Below, one piece after another: positions 33,398 through 41,159 of a stretch of 64,000 nt of DNA; position 1 is the first letter of the stretch; each line of letters begins with the position of its first letter. Position numbers and translations under genes: made by a program. Under the pieces are notes generated by a model. That model saw only the letters and a program-made list of their open reading frames with translations, searched no databases and had not been told where the DNA came from. The stretch comes from Paracoccaceae bacterium (GTDB lineage: Bacteria; Pseudomonadota; Alphaproteobacteria; Rhodobacterales; Rhodobacteraceae): positions 248,001-312,000 of the forward strand of contig JASMHC010000014.1 of the NCBI GenBank assembly GCA_030750975.1. The letters run 5' to 3'.

Positions 33398-34396
33398 ATG
33401 GAATACCAAAACCAGACTGCCGAACGAACAAGCAATATTTCGGACCAGCCTGAACATCTGGCTGAACTGAACCGTATTGCATCGGGGCTTAAGAACCCGA
33501 CCTTTCCCAAAATATTTGCCGTTGAGCTGTGCGCCGATTGCGATCTCAACTGTTCGATGTGTCACCACGACCAGATGATCCGCCCCAAGGGCAATATGCC
33601 GATGCCTCTGTGGCAGAAATGCGCGGACGAAATTGCCGAGATTGCGCCCAAAACCAATGTCTGGTTCTCGTTCTGCGGCGAACCTCTGCTGATGCCCGAC
33701 CGGCTGATCGAGATGTTGAATTATGGCGAAAAGGTCGGCCTGAAATCCCTGAACCTCAACACAAACGGAATGCGCCTTACCAACGACGTTGCGAAAAGAT
33801 TGCTTGATACCAGCCTGTCGACGATCGTCATCGGGATCGACGGTTTTTCGAAAGAGGTCTATGAAGAGAACCGTTTTCTTGGCGACCGCGACATCGTGTA
33901 TGCCAATGTCCAGTTCCTACTGGAAGAGCGTCAGCGCCGGGGGCAAGGCCCCGAGATCATGGTCCAGTTTATCGAAATGGACAATAACGCCAACGAATTC
34001 GAAGCCTATCGCAACCATTGGCTTGGTCTTGGGGCCACGGTCAAACTGCGCCGGCAATTAAGTTGGGGCGGCAAGTTCGAGACGGCGATTGATGTTGCCA
34101 ATGAACGGCGCATCGCCTGCCCTTGGGCGATCACCATGATGCACCTGTTCTGGGATGGCCGCGTCCCGCGCTGCCCCGGCGATACCGAAGGCGAAGAAAG
34201 CGCGGGCAACGCATGGGATGACAGCCTGAAGGATCTTTGGGCGAATTTAAGCGGGTATCGCCAGCTTCATCTGGACCACAAATTCGACGATCTGCCCGAG
34301 CGTTGTGACGCCTGCACTGACTGGAAAACCGGTGCGTCGATCAAACTCCGCCCCGGTCAGGTGGACCATTCCGAGCGTATAAGGCCGTCGCAATGA
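33398..34396 (+). CDS. radical SAM protein with SPASM-like C-terminus
   Basis: A 332-residue iron-sulphur enzyme of the MoaA/PqqE-type radical SAM superfamily. The [4Fe-4S] motif is C48-x3-C52-x2-C55 (CDLNCSMC), with an extra Cys45 just before it. FSFCGEPLLMPD is the GGEP-like SAM-binding motif with Cys instead of the first Gly. The C-terminal cysteines (CPWAITMMHLFWDG..RCPGD, then CDAC) form a SPASM-like auxiliary cluster site. The stop overlaps the next start in ATGA, so the pair is coupled. The substrate is unknown; the partner's carrier domain suggests a carrier-bound or sugar substrate. Confidence 0.88.
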   Translation: MEYQNQTAERTSNISDQPEHLAELNRIASGLKNPTFPKIFAVELCADCDLNCSMCHHDQMIRPKGNMPMPLWQKCADEIAEIAPKTNVWFSFCGEPLLMPDRLIEMLNYGEKVGLKSLNLNTNGMRLTNDVAKRLLDTSLSTIVIGIDGFSKEVYEENRFLGDRDIVYANVQFLLEERQRRGQGPEIMVQFIEMDNNANEFEAYRNHWLGLGATVKLRRQLSWGGKFETAIDVANERRIACPWAITMMHLFWDGRVPRCPGDTEGEESAGNAWDDSLKDLWANLSGYRQLHLDHKFDDLPERCDACTDWKTGASIKLRPGQVDHSERIRPSQ

Positions 34397-35364
34397 CAAC
34401 ATTATACCTGTGCGCCGCGGGCAACCCCGAGGCCGTCAGGCTTGCCCTTACCGTGAACGAGGCTGAACAGCGGTGGGACCGCATCGTTCTTCTTGACGAT
34501 GACCCCGCCAAGCGCGGGCACGAGGTCATGGGGGTTCCGGTGATCGGACCCTTCGCAGCCCTGGCCGACCGTCAGCCCGAAGACGAAGCAGTCAACCTCG
34601 TGGCACGCTCGACCAAGGGGCGGGATGGTGCCCGCGCCAAGATCGAAAGCTTTGGCATCCGGCTGACCAGCCTGATTGATCCCTCGGTGGACCTTCGCGG
34701 CGCGACCTTGGGCCGGGCCGTAACCATCTATGCCGGAAGCGTCATCTCGGCCCTATCGACTGTGGGGGATCATTCGGTGATCTTCACCCAAGCCGTTCTT
34801 GGGCACGGCGCCACCCTTGGCACAGGCGCGGTGCTTGCGCCCGGGGCGGTGGTGAATGCACGTGTGGTTGTCGGAGAACGGGCCTATATCGGCTCGAACG
34901 CCTCGGTGTTGCCTGACCTTAGCGTCGGAAAGGACGCGACCGTCAGCACCTGCTCGGCTGCGGTGTCTGATGTCCCTGCCAACTGCACCGCCCTTGGGGT
35001 TCCGGCCGAAATATTGGGTATGTCGGCCCCCGCAGCACCCATCACCATGACCGAACCCCATGAAAACCCGACAGGTACGGATGCGGCGGATTTTCTGGCG
35101 GATATTCAAACCATTTTTGCCGAAGCTCTGGGCCAGCCCCGCGTTGGCCGCAACGACAACTTTTTCGAGCTGGGCGGAAATTCCACCCTGGCTGTCAAAA
35201 TGCAAGCCTTGTTAAGCAACAAACTTGGAACACCGGTGACAATCGTCGACATCTTCCGCTTTCCCAGCCCCGGACAGCTTGCATCACACCTGTTCCGCGG
35301 CAGCTATGTCCCCTCGCGCCCGACCCGGGCCGAGATGCGCCGCCGCCGTCTGGCCCAATCCTGA
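34393..35364 (+). CDS. NeuD/PglD-like acetyltransferase fused to an acyl/peptidyl carrier domain
   Basis: 323 residues in three parts. The N-terminal Rossmann-like PglD_N domain (LYLCAAGNPEAVRL to VPVIGPF, residues about 1-60) is followed by a left-handed beta-helix of hexapeptide repeats (residues about 95-210; GATLGRAVTIYAGSVIS, GATLGTGAVLAPGAVV). The C-terminal carrier protein domain (residues about 233-310) has the phosphopantetheine site DNFFELGGNSTLA, with Ser264. An Arg-rich tail ends the protein. A sialic-acid-type O/N-acetyltransferase joined to a carrier is unusual. It is co-translated with the radical SAM gene. Confidence 0.85.
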   Translation: MTTLYLCAAGNPEAVRLALTVNEAEQRWDRIVLLDDDPAKRGHEVMGVPVIGPFAALADRQPEDEAVNLVARSTKGRDGARAKIESFGIRLTSLIDPSVDLRGATLGRAVTIYAGSVISALSTVGDHSVIFTQAVLGHGATLGTGAVLAPGAVVNARVVVGERAYIGSNASVLPDLSVGKDATVSTCSAAVSDVPANCTALGVPAEILGMSAPAAPITMTEPHENPTGTDAADFLADIQTIFAEALGQPRVGRNDNFFELGGNSTLAVKMQALLSNKLGTPVTIVDIFRFPSPGQLASHLFRGSYVPSRPTRAEMRRRRLAQS

Positions 35365-35411
35365 CCGGGGTTTCCGGGCGTTTTTGTCAGCCGCTGATAA
35401 ATCTGGAAGAA

Positions 35412-35488
35412 TGGTACCGCCTCCCTGGCTTGAACAGGGGACCTCTGGATCCACAATCCAGCGCTCTAACCAACTGAGCTAAGGCGGC
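35412..35488 (-). tRNA. tRNA-His (GTG), alphaproteobacterial type
   Basis: A 77-nt cloverleaf read on the minus strand. Acceptor GCCGCCT / AGGCGGT, D arm AGCTCAGTTGGTTAGAGC, anticodon arm CTGGA-TTGTGGA-TCCAG with anticodon GTG, T arm CCCTGTTCAAGCCAGGG, encoded CCA at 35412-35414. The usual extra G-1 is not encoded (the base is T), the first pair is G1:U72 and the discriminator is A73. This is the known unusual tRNA-His form of many alphaproteobacteria. Confidence 0.95.
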
Positions 35489-35629
35489 ACTGTCGGGCGA
35501 TTTAGCCGCTGGCAGAAATGAATGCAAGCATTGATCCCCAATTTTTGCACATGGACCTGAAACTTCGTCGCCGCTTGCCAAATCAGGTTCGGGGCGATAC
35601 GTCCTTATCATTCAAAGGGGGCCAGACCT

Positions 35630-35827
35630 ATGGGTATCAACACCGAGCGCGACATCGAAGCGAACCTGCAAATCGGACCGACCGATCAGGGCATGGTGCG
35701 GCTGTTCATCGAAGCGGATGGTCTGGAAATCCCCATGGATTTCCTGCCCGAAGAGGCCGAGGAAATCGCCGAAGAGATTCGCGCCGCCGCCGTGGCCGCA
35801 CAATCGGTCGGCCGCAAAAAGCGCTAA
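35630..35827 (+). CDS. DUF6324 family protein (65 aa)
   Basis: A small acidic soluble protein: IEANLQIGPTDQGMVRLFIE and ADGLEIPMDFLPEEAEEIAE form two strands and a helix, with a basic end GRKKR. I recognise it as a short conserved Rhodobacterales family; no function is known. The SD AAGGGGG lies about 10 bases upstream. Its stop overlaps the end of the convergent gene. Confidence 0.75.
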   Translation: MGINTERDIEANLQIGPTDQGMVRLFIEADGLEIPMDFLPEEAEEIAEEIRAAAVAAQSVGRKKR

Positions 35828-36006
35828 GAGTGGCGCGCACCGGGGCCGATCAGCTCAAACTCGACAATCTCGAATTCATAAAATCCGCTTTGGTCACTCT
35901 TTTCCGCACGGGCAATCAACCGGCCGTCCTTGTGAAAAATCGCGTGAACCGTCTGAATGGCGCGATAGCACCAGTCTCCGTCGGGGTAGTAGAACTTAAC
36001 CATCAT
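35824..36006 (-). CDS. hypothetical protein (60 aa), DUF1653-like size
   Basis: A 60-residue protein, MMVKFYYPDGDWCYRAIQTV then a Lys/Glu-rich part, with a GGAGATGCCGGG region before the ATG. It lies 11 bases after mmcB on the same strand and is probably co-transcribed. No domain is recognised; the size and aromatic N-terminus suggest a small beta-rich fold. Confidence 0.6.
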   Translation of the reverse strand: MMVKFYYPDGDWCYRAIQTVHAIFHKDGRLIARAEKSDQSGFYEFEIVEFELIGPGARHS

Positions 36007-36017
36007 CCCGGCATCTC

Positions 36018-36452
36018 CTAAAGCTTCGGGTCCTTGAAATCCTGCAACCGCCGCGCGGCGTGAAACGCGAATTTGCGGATCATCACCTTGCGCCGCGCCG
36101 CCGCCATTTTTTCCAAAGGGGCCGGACGGATGATTTCGGCATCATAAGGGTCGGCAATAATCAGCCCGGTTTCAGGCGGCAGCAATTCGGTGGGGAAATC
36201 CTGATCCACCGCCCAGAAATACCGGTCGCACCAGTCCAGATAACCCTGCCACTTGCTGTCGGTTTGAAAATCCACACGGCTGGATTTGCATTCTACCACC
36301 CACACCTCGTCCTTCGGGGATAATGCCATAACATCCACCCGCAAGCCCGGCGTTGGCACCAATTCTTCAACCGTGACCATTCCATGGGTCGATAAATGGC
36401 GGCACACGCCACGGGCCAAAAGCTGACCGGGCTGCAACAGAGATTCTTCCAT
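36018..36452 (-). CDS. mmcB: MmcB-family DNA repair protein
   Basis: 144 residues with a PD-(D/E)xK nuclease-like core: RVDVMALSPKDEVWVVECKSS carries Asp, Glu and Lys in the D-x(n)-ExK order. In Caulobacter MmcB is an SOS-induced protein acting with the DnaE2 mutagenesis system. The N-terminus (LLQPGQLLARGVCRHLSTHG) and the C-terminal basic RKVMIRKFAFHAARRL match that family. No LexA site was recognised upstream by eye. Confidence 0.88.
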   Translation of the reverse strand: MEESLLQPGQLLARGVCRHLSTHGMVTVEELVPTPGLRVDVMALSPKDEVWVVECKSSRVDFQTDSKWQGYLDWCDRYFWAVDQDFPTELLPPETGLIIADPYDAEIIRPAPLEKMAAARRKVMIRKFAFHAARRLQDFKDPKL

Positions 36453-36524
36453 ATGAATAGCATGAACAAATCAGGAACAAACAGCAAGCCCCTTGCCGCC
36501 GGTGCGCCAAAGGCCTAACTAGCC

Positions 36525-36700
36525 TCTTGGCGGGCACTGCTCTTCGCGTGGACACGGTTGCATTCCGGTGGCCTTAAATAATTCCGAGGGAGCTGGCTCT
36601 GTTCTGGTCCTGGCCTGATTACCTGGCGCCCACCTGTACATGCAGGTCCTCGGGAATGAGATAACCCACACGGTCGCTGCGGGCCCGCCACCCGAATACC
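36525..36700 (+). ncRNA. ssrS: probable 6S-like structured RNA
   Basis: This gene-free 260-bp region can fold into a long irregular rod. GGCGGGC (from about 36533) pairs with GGCCCGCC, GTGGACACGGTT faces AACCCACAC, CATTCC pairs with GGAATG, and CCGAGG pairs with CCTCGG around an internal hairpin ACCTG/CAGGT. The GGTGGCCTTAAATAATT and CTGGCGCCCACCTGTA segments resemble alphaproteobacterial 6S RNAs as I remember them. TTGCCG, 16-17 bases, then CTAACT could be its promoter. Strand and ends are uncertain. Confidence 0.5.
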
Positions 36701-36712
36701 CCGAATGTCAGC

Positions 36713-37018
36713 TTAGCGGCGCTTCTTAGCCTCGGACCGAACCAATGCAGGTTCGGTAAAGATGCGCAGCCGCTGCCCGCCACCCGGCTTTTGCCGCCCT
36801 TCCGCCATCAACATGATGCGAATGGCGAATTGCACACCGGCAAACACGATACCGTTGGAAATCCACAGCATGAACACCGCAACCGGACCGGCGGGATCCT
36901 TGCTGATCAGGCCCCAAAGCCCGCCAACATCAAACCAAAGCAACATGGCAACGAACAGCGCCGCGATGGCGAAACCGATCAGCACCTGACGGATATAAAG
37001 CGAAATAAGCTTAGGCAT
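36713..37018 (-). CDS. small two-helix membrane protein, hypothetical (101 aa)
   Basis: MPKLISLYIRQVLIGFAIAA begins the first membrane helix, which runs to LLWFDVGGL; the second is AVFMLWISNGIVFAGVQFAI. A basic cytoplasmic tail (RQKPGGGQRLRIF...KKRR) follows. The start MPKLIS at 37018 is chosen over an upstream ATG at 37027. It is conserved in size with proteins seen upstream of nusB/rib genes in relatives as far as I recall. Function unknown. Confidence 0.7.
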   Translation of the reverse strand: MPKLISLYIRQVLIGFAIAALFVAMLLWFDVGGLWGLISKDPAGPVAVFMLWISNGIVFAGVQFAIRIMLMAEGRQKPGGGQRLRIFTEPALVRSEAKKRR

Positions 37019-37101
37019 GATATGCACCCCCGTTCACCTCAGGGTCGCGCAATACTCTGCTTTTGGCAAGTGTCGGAAAGGACGCAGGGCGGGGGGAGTT
37101 C

Positions 37102-37569
37102 CTAAAACGCCTCAGGCTGCGCTTCGCGTGCCATATGGTCCAGCACAGCGTTGACAAAGTTCATTTCCTTGCCGTCCGGAAAAAACGCCCTGACCACATC
37201 CATATACTCGACAATCACCACTTTCGGCGGCGTATCGGTTTGCGTCAACTCGGCCCCTGCACCACGGAACACCGCACGTAATGTCGGATCGATCCGCGCA
37301 ATCGACCATTTGGCCACCAAGGCACGATCGGTCATCTGGTCGATCTTCGCCTGAAAGTTCACCGCATTTTCGACAACCAGACGAAAATGATCCACGTCGC
37401 CGTCGATCATCTCGTCCCCTTCATAAACCGCGCCGAAACGATGATCGAGGAATTCACGGATCACCGCGTCCAATGTCTGGCCAGAGGCCTCCATCTGGAA
37501 CAGCGCCTGCACGGCATAAAGCCGGCTGGCCGAGCGTTTCATGCGTTTGTCGATGCGTTTGTCACTCAT
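37102..37569 (-). CDS. nusB: transcription antitermination factor NusB
   Basis: With NusE forms the boxA-binding antitermination complex on rRNA operons. 155 residues, all helical: ASRLYAVQALFQMEASGQTL, the central helices and the conserved VVIVEYMDVVRAFFPDGKEM near the end (residues about 118-140). The start overlaps the ribH stop by ATGA, so it is translated from the ribBA-ribH-nusB mRNA. Confidence 0.95.
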   Translation of the reverse strand: MSDKRIDKRMKRSASRLYAVQALFQMEASGQTLDAVIREFLDHRFGAVYEGDEMIDGDVDHFRLVVENAVNFQAKIDQMTDRALVAKWSIARIDPTLRAVFRGAGAELTQTDTPPKVVIVEYMDVVRAFFPDGKEMNFVNAVLDHMAREAQPEAF

Positions 37570-38117
37570 GCGGTGGGGTTGTCCTTCAACTCGCCGGCCA
37601 ATTTGAATTCATCCGGGGCTGGCATGAAACCCACCCCTTTGCGCTGGCCGCCCCACTTACGGCCGAGCGCGATCAGATGCAAGGCCGCAGCCGCCGCCCC
37701 GCCGCCTTTATTCTGATCCGCCGGATCGGCCCGAACCTCTGCCTGAGCGCGGTTTTCCACCGTCAGGATACCATTGCCGATGCACAGGCCCTGTAGACCC
37801 AGCAACTGGATGGCGCGGCTGGAATCGTTGCATACCGTGTCGTAATGGGTTGTTTCCCCGCGGATTACGCAGCCCAGCGCGACATAGCCGTCAAAATTGC
37901 TCATCCGCTCGGCAATGCCGATGGCGGTTGGCACTTCCAGCGCCCCCGGCACTTCGACGATCTCGTATGTGCCGCCCGCCGCTTCGATCTCGGCCGAGGC
38001 CCCAGCGATCAGATTGTCGGCGATATCCTTGTAATAGGGCGCCACGACAATCGCGATTTTCACAGGGGCGTCGAAGGCAGGACGGGTCAGGATATAATGT
38101 TGTTCCGCAGCGGCCAT
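37566..38117 (-). CDS. ribH: 6,7-dimethyl-8-ribityllumazine synthase
   Basis: Penultimate enzyme of riboflavin synthesis, condensing 5-amino-6-ribitylaminouracil with dihydroxybutanone phosphate in an icosahedral or pentameric shell. 183 residues with VPGALEVPTAIGIAERMSNFDG and the active-site CVIRGETTHYDTVCNDSSRAI. It follows ribBA by 1 base. The C-terminal extension after ALHLIALGRKWG is longer than in E. coli. Confidence 0.95.
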   Translation of the reverse strand: MAAAEQHYILTRPAFDAPVKIAIVVAPYYKDIADNLIAGASAEIEAAGGTYEIVEVPGALEVPTAIGIAERMSNFDGYVALGCVIRGETTHYDTVCNDSSRAIQLLGLQGLCIGNGILTVENRAQAEVRADPADQNKGGGAAAAALHLIALGRKWGGQRKGVGFMPAPDEFKLAGELKDNPTA

Positions 38118-38118
38118 C

Positions 38119-39240
38119 TCAGATCTCCTTGATGCGGCGGGTGCCGGTGATGTTCAGGCCGAAAGCGTCGATCCCGACATAGGTCGTCTCGGGGCTGTCG
38201 GTCAGCAGGATCATGTCATGCACCCCGAGCGTCGACAGGATTTGCGAACCCAAACCGACCTGCTTGATGGTTTTCGGCCCGTCTTCTTCCTCGGCGAAGA
38301 CACGTTTGCGTGGCTCGCGGAACAGACAAACGATGCCGCGCCCCTCATCTGCAATGATGCGCATGGCGCTCGACAGCTCGTCCGCCGGTTTCGGCCCAAG
38401 CCCCAACACGTCCTGCGCGACCCGCAAGCTGTGGGTCCGCACCAGCACAGGTTCGGGCGTGTTCACATCGCCCTTGATCAGCACCACATGTTCGATCTCG
38501 TGGATCACATCGGTGAAAATCCGCATATCCCAATCGCCACCGAATTCCGAGGTGATGGTCTCGCGCCGGGTTTCGCGCACCAGATTGTCGTGACGGCGGC
38601 GATAGGCGATCAGATCGGAAATCGTGCCGATCTTCAGATCATGCTTGGCGGCGAATTCAATCAGTTCGGGCAGCCGCGCCATCGACCCGTCTTCGTTCAT
38701 GATCTCACAGATCACCGCCGAAGGGTTCAGCCCCGCCAGCCGCGAAATATCAACCGAGGCCTCGGTATGACCGGCCCTTACCAGAACCCCGCCCTGCTTG
38801 GCCCGCAAAGGAAAGATATGCCCCGGGGTCGCGATTGCGGCCATCGTGTTCTGTTCATTGATCGCCGTTTCAATCGTCAGCGCACGGTCCGCCGCCGAAA
38901 TGCCCGTGCTGACCCCTTCGCGCGCTTCTATTGACACGGTGAAGGCGGTTTCGTGCCGCGACGAATTGTTGGTGGCCATCATTGGCAGGCCCAAACGGTC
39001 AATCCGCTCTGAAGTCATCGGCAGGCAAATCAGCCCGCGCCCGTGGGTCGCCATAAAGTTCACCACCGCCGCATCGGCAAACTCGGCGGCGATGATCAGA
39101 TCGCCTTCGTTTTCCCGATCCTCGTGATCAACAAGGATATACATTTTGCCGGCACGGGCATCGGCAATGATCTCTTCAATCGGCGAAATCTTATCGCGCA
39201 ACCCGGTTTCAACCGGACCGGGGGTCTTGAATTCGGACAT
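38119..39240 (-). CDS. ribBA: 3,4-dihydroxy-2-butanone-4-phosphate synthase with degenerate GTP cyclohydrolase II domain
   Basis: The N-terminal RibB domain (residues about 14-215) is intact: DHEDRENEGDLIIAAEF, ATHGRGLICLPMT, and the GHTEASVDISRLAG segment. It makes the four-carbon unit for RibH. The C-terminal half has the RibA fold, but the zinc-binding CHSEC...C motif is replaced by VRTHSLRVAQDVLG without any Cys, so GTP hydrolysis there is not expected. A separate RibA elsewhere is predicted. The start at 39240 (MSEFKTPG) is preferred over 39285. First gene of the rib-nusB operon. Confidence 0.92.
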   Translation of the reverse strand: MSEFKTPGPVETGLRDKISPIEEIIADARAGKMYILVDHEDRENEGDLIIAAEFADAAVVNFMATHGRGLICLPMTSERIDRLGLPMMATNNSSRHETAFTVSIEAREGVSTGISAADRALTIETAINEQNTMAAIATPGHIFPLRAKQGGVLVRAGHTEASVDISRLAGLNPSAVICEIMNEDGSMARLPELIEFAAKHDLKIGTISDLIAYRRRHDNLVRETRRETITSEFGGDWDMRIFTDVIHEIEHVVLIKGDVNTPEPVLVRTHSLRVAQDVLGLGPKPADELSSAMRIIADEGRGIVCLFREPRKRVFAEEEDGPKTIKQVGLGSQILSTLGVHDMILLTDSPETTYVGIDAFGLNITGTRRIKEI

Positions 39241-39335
39241 GGGCATGGGTCCTTTCCAGCATTTCGCGGGAGATACCGCAGGCACAAACGAATGGCTAGG
39301 CCAGTGAACGACCTTTTACGTGCGGTTGCGCACAA

Positions 39336-40001
39336 TTACCTGTGCGAAAACTCTGCCAGCAAGGCTTTCGCCCGCTGCTCCGAATGGCGCAAATAGCAGC
39401 CCAGATAAATCTGCCCGCGAATCGTGCCGTCGCGGTATGCGCTGAACTGCCAGCCGCAATCCGCCTCGCGATAGGCCGCAAAGGCGGTTTCGGACTTGCG
39501 GAACAACTCTTGCGTCTCCGGGTCCGCGCCGAATTCTTCGGCCAGACGGTCGCCCTCGACCTTCAGGACAATGTCCCAAACCGCAGCAAGCTGCCCGCTG
39601 CACGCATTCATTGCCAGCGTGGTATACTGGCCCTCGGACATGCACCGATCCAGCAGCGTGTTGACCTGTTCGATGCAAAGGTCGGGACCGTCTTCGCCCT
39701 CAAGACACGGCAATAACGACCCCGCCATGGTCAGGTTTTGAAAGCGGTATTCGAAACTGTAGGCATCGGCGCTGCGCTCATTGCGCAACCAGTTTCTCTG
39801 ATCCGCGCGATACGCCAGATAGTACCGGCCAGAGCGGTCCAGCGCGTTATAAGCCATGGCGATCCTTTCATCCCATTCCGACAGAACCGGATCCCCACAA
39901 ATCGCAATTTCCATGTCGGTCGTGGCTTTGGCGCAATCAAAGCTTGCAGCCATGGCCGGCGCTGCCAGAAGCCAAAGTGCCAAAGCTGCGAACCAGCGCA
40001 T
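39336..40001 (-). CDS. LprI/DUF1311-like secreted protein
   Basis: A 221-residue protein with a Sec signal (MRWFAALALWLLAAPAMAA). Two DUF1311-like parts follow: FDCAKATTDMEIAICGDPVL with LSEWDERIAMAYN and DQRNWLRNE, and a second with CMSEGQYTTLAMNACSGQLA and YREADCGWQF. Six or more periplasmic cysteines are spaced as in lysozyme-inhibitor LprI-type domains. It lies 5 bases after the MBL gene stop region on the same strand. Confidence 0.82.
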   Translation of the reverse strand: MRWFAALALWLLAAPAMAASFDCAKATTDMEIAICGDPVLSEWDERIAMAYNALDRSGRYYLAYRADQRNWLRNERSADAYSFEYRFQNLTMAGSLLPCLEGEDGPDLCIEQVNTLLDRCMSEGQYTTLAMNACSGQLAAVWDIVLKVEGDRLAEEFGADPETQELFRKSETAFAAYREADCGWQFSAYRDGTIRGQIYLGCYLRHSEQRAKALLAEFSHR

Positions 40002-40006
40002 GAATC

Positions 40007-40975
40007 CTACCCCTCAAACTGCCAAAGCGCCGGAATAAAGCGATAGCTGTCGCCGTCGCGCTGCACATGCCCTACGCCCGGGAAGGGGAAATGATAGCCC
40101 ACAACCGCAATCCTGTCAGCCGCAGCCATATCAAGCAGCTTCAAGCGGGTTTGCACGGCGGTTTCCCCATCCATGTCCCGGTCATTATACCAATCCGGAT
40201 GGGCAAAATTCATATAGGCATGGGTCATGCAATCCCCCAAGGCGATCAGCGATTTGTCTGCGCTATCCACTCGAACCGCCATATGCCCGACCGTATGCCC
40301 CGGCGTGGCCAGCAGGCGTACTCCGGGCACCACCTCGTCGCCATCTTCACCAAAACCCCAGTCAACCCCGTCGGTCCTGATCGAATTGACCGCCGCCAGA
40401 ACAAATTGCTGATCTTGCGGGGCGACCCTGTTCACCAGATCGTCCTGCATCCAGTGATCATGCTCGACCCGTCCGATGATATATTCGGCGTCGGGAAAGA
40501 TCGCTTCGTCGAAATCGTCGCGCATGCCCCAGATGTGATCGGGATGCGCATGGGTGATCACCACATGGGTGATGTCATAAGGATCGATCCCCGCCGCTTC
40601 CAGATTGCCCATCAAACGGCCCGTGGTGTCGAAAAACCTGTTGCCCGATCCCACATCCACCAAAACCGTCGCGTCCCCCGTTTCGATCAGCAGATGGTTG
40701 GTATGCGAGGTGGCCACCGTCGGCGACAAAAAATGTTCGCTCAGAAATGCCTGAACCTGTGACGGATCGGCATTCACCCCAAGACCACCGGTTGGCAATG
40801 TGAAATAGCCATCCGACAGGATCGTCAGCCGGATGTCTCCGATTGAAAAACGGAAATAGGCCGGATTGTCCCCCGTTGGCGGCCCAAGCTGCGCACGCGC
40901 CGAAAGCGGCATGGCAAAGGCGGGCGCCACAGCGGCCAGTTTCAGCAGGTCTCGGCGGGATGGTTTCAGGATCAT
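40007..40975 (-). CDS. Tat-exported metallo-beta-lactamase-fold hydrolase
   Basis: 322 residues with a twin-arginine signal (SRRDLLKLAAVAPAFAMPLSARA) and the zinc motif THAHPDHIWG (HxHxDH), then ATPGHTVGHMAV and the later GYHFPFPGVGH. The folded export and the metal site point to a periplasmic hydrolase, perhaps lactonase-like; the substrate is unknown. It is divergent from the scfR/pccR gene, whose predicted binding sites lie between the two. Confidence 0.9.
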   Translation of the reverse strand: MILKPSRRDLLKLAAVAPAFAMPLSARAQLGPPTGDNPAYFRFSIGDIRLTILSDGYFTLPTGGLGVNADPSQVQAFLSEHFLSPTVATSHTNHLLIETGDATVLVDVGSGNRFFDTTGRLMGNLEAAGIDPYDITHVVITHAHPDHIWGMRDDFDEAIFPDAEYIIGRVEHDHWMQDDLVNRVAPQDQQFVLAAVNSIRTDGVDWGFGEDGDEVVPGVRLLATPGHTVGHMAVRVDSADKSLIALGDCMTHAYMNFAHPDWYNDRDMDGETAVQTRLKLLDMAAADRIAVVGYHFPFPGVGHVQRDGDSYRFIPALWQFEG

Positions 40976-41064
40976 GGAACACCTCGGGTCTGTTTGACCC
41001 CAGCCTAGATCGACTGGCCCAATGCATCAACATCCGCGAATATGAAAATTTATTGCGTGTACGA

Positions 41065-41105
41065 TTTGCAAAAGCTACCAATCAGCTATGCAAAAGTGTT
41101 GCAAA
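41065..41105. promoter_or_regulatory. cluster of PccR/ScfR-like boxes (TTTGCAAA)
   Basis: TTTGCAAA occurs at 41065-41072, TATGCAAA at 41087-41094 and GTTGCAAA at 41098-41105; the last two are separated by 3 bases. A repeated TTTGCAAA is the site reported for PccR of Rhodobacter sphaeroides and for RamB relatives. The position 55 bases before the regulator suggests autoregulation and control of the divergent MBL gene. Confidence 0.6.
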
Positions 41106-41141
41106 GCCAACTTATGCGCAAACTAACCCCGAAACGCTTTC
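41092..41141. repeat. 52-bp palindrome family, copy D (diverged)
   Basis: AAAAGTGTTGCAAAGCCAACTT followed by ...AACCCCGAAACGCTTTC aligns with copy A with a 2-base gap. It overlaps the PccR-like boxes, so its left half may be conserved for that reason instead. Confidence 0.5.
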
Positions 41142-41159
41142 ATCTGCAAAGGCGACCCC

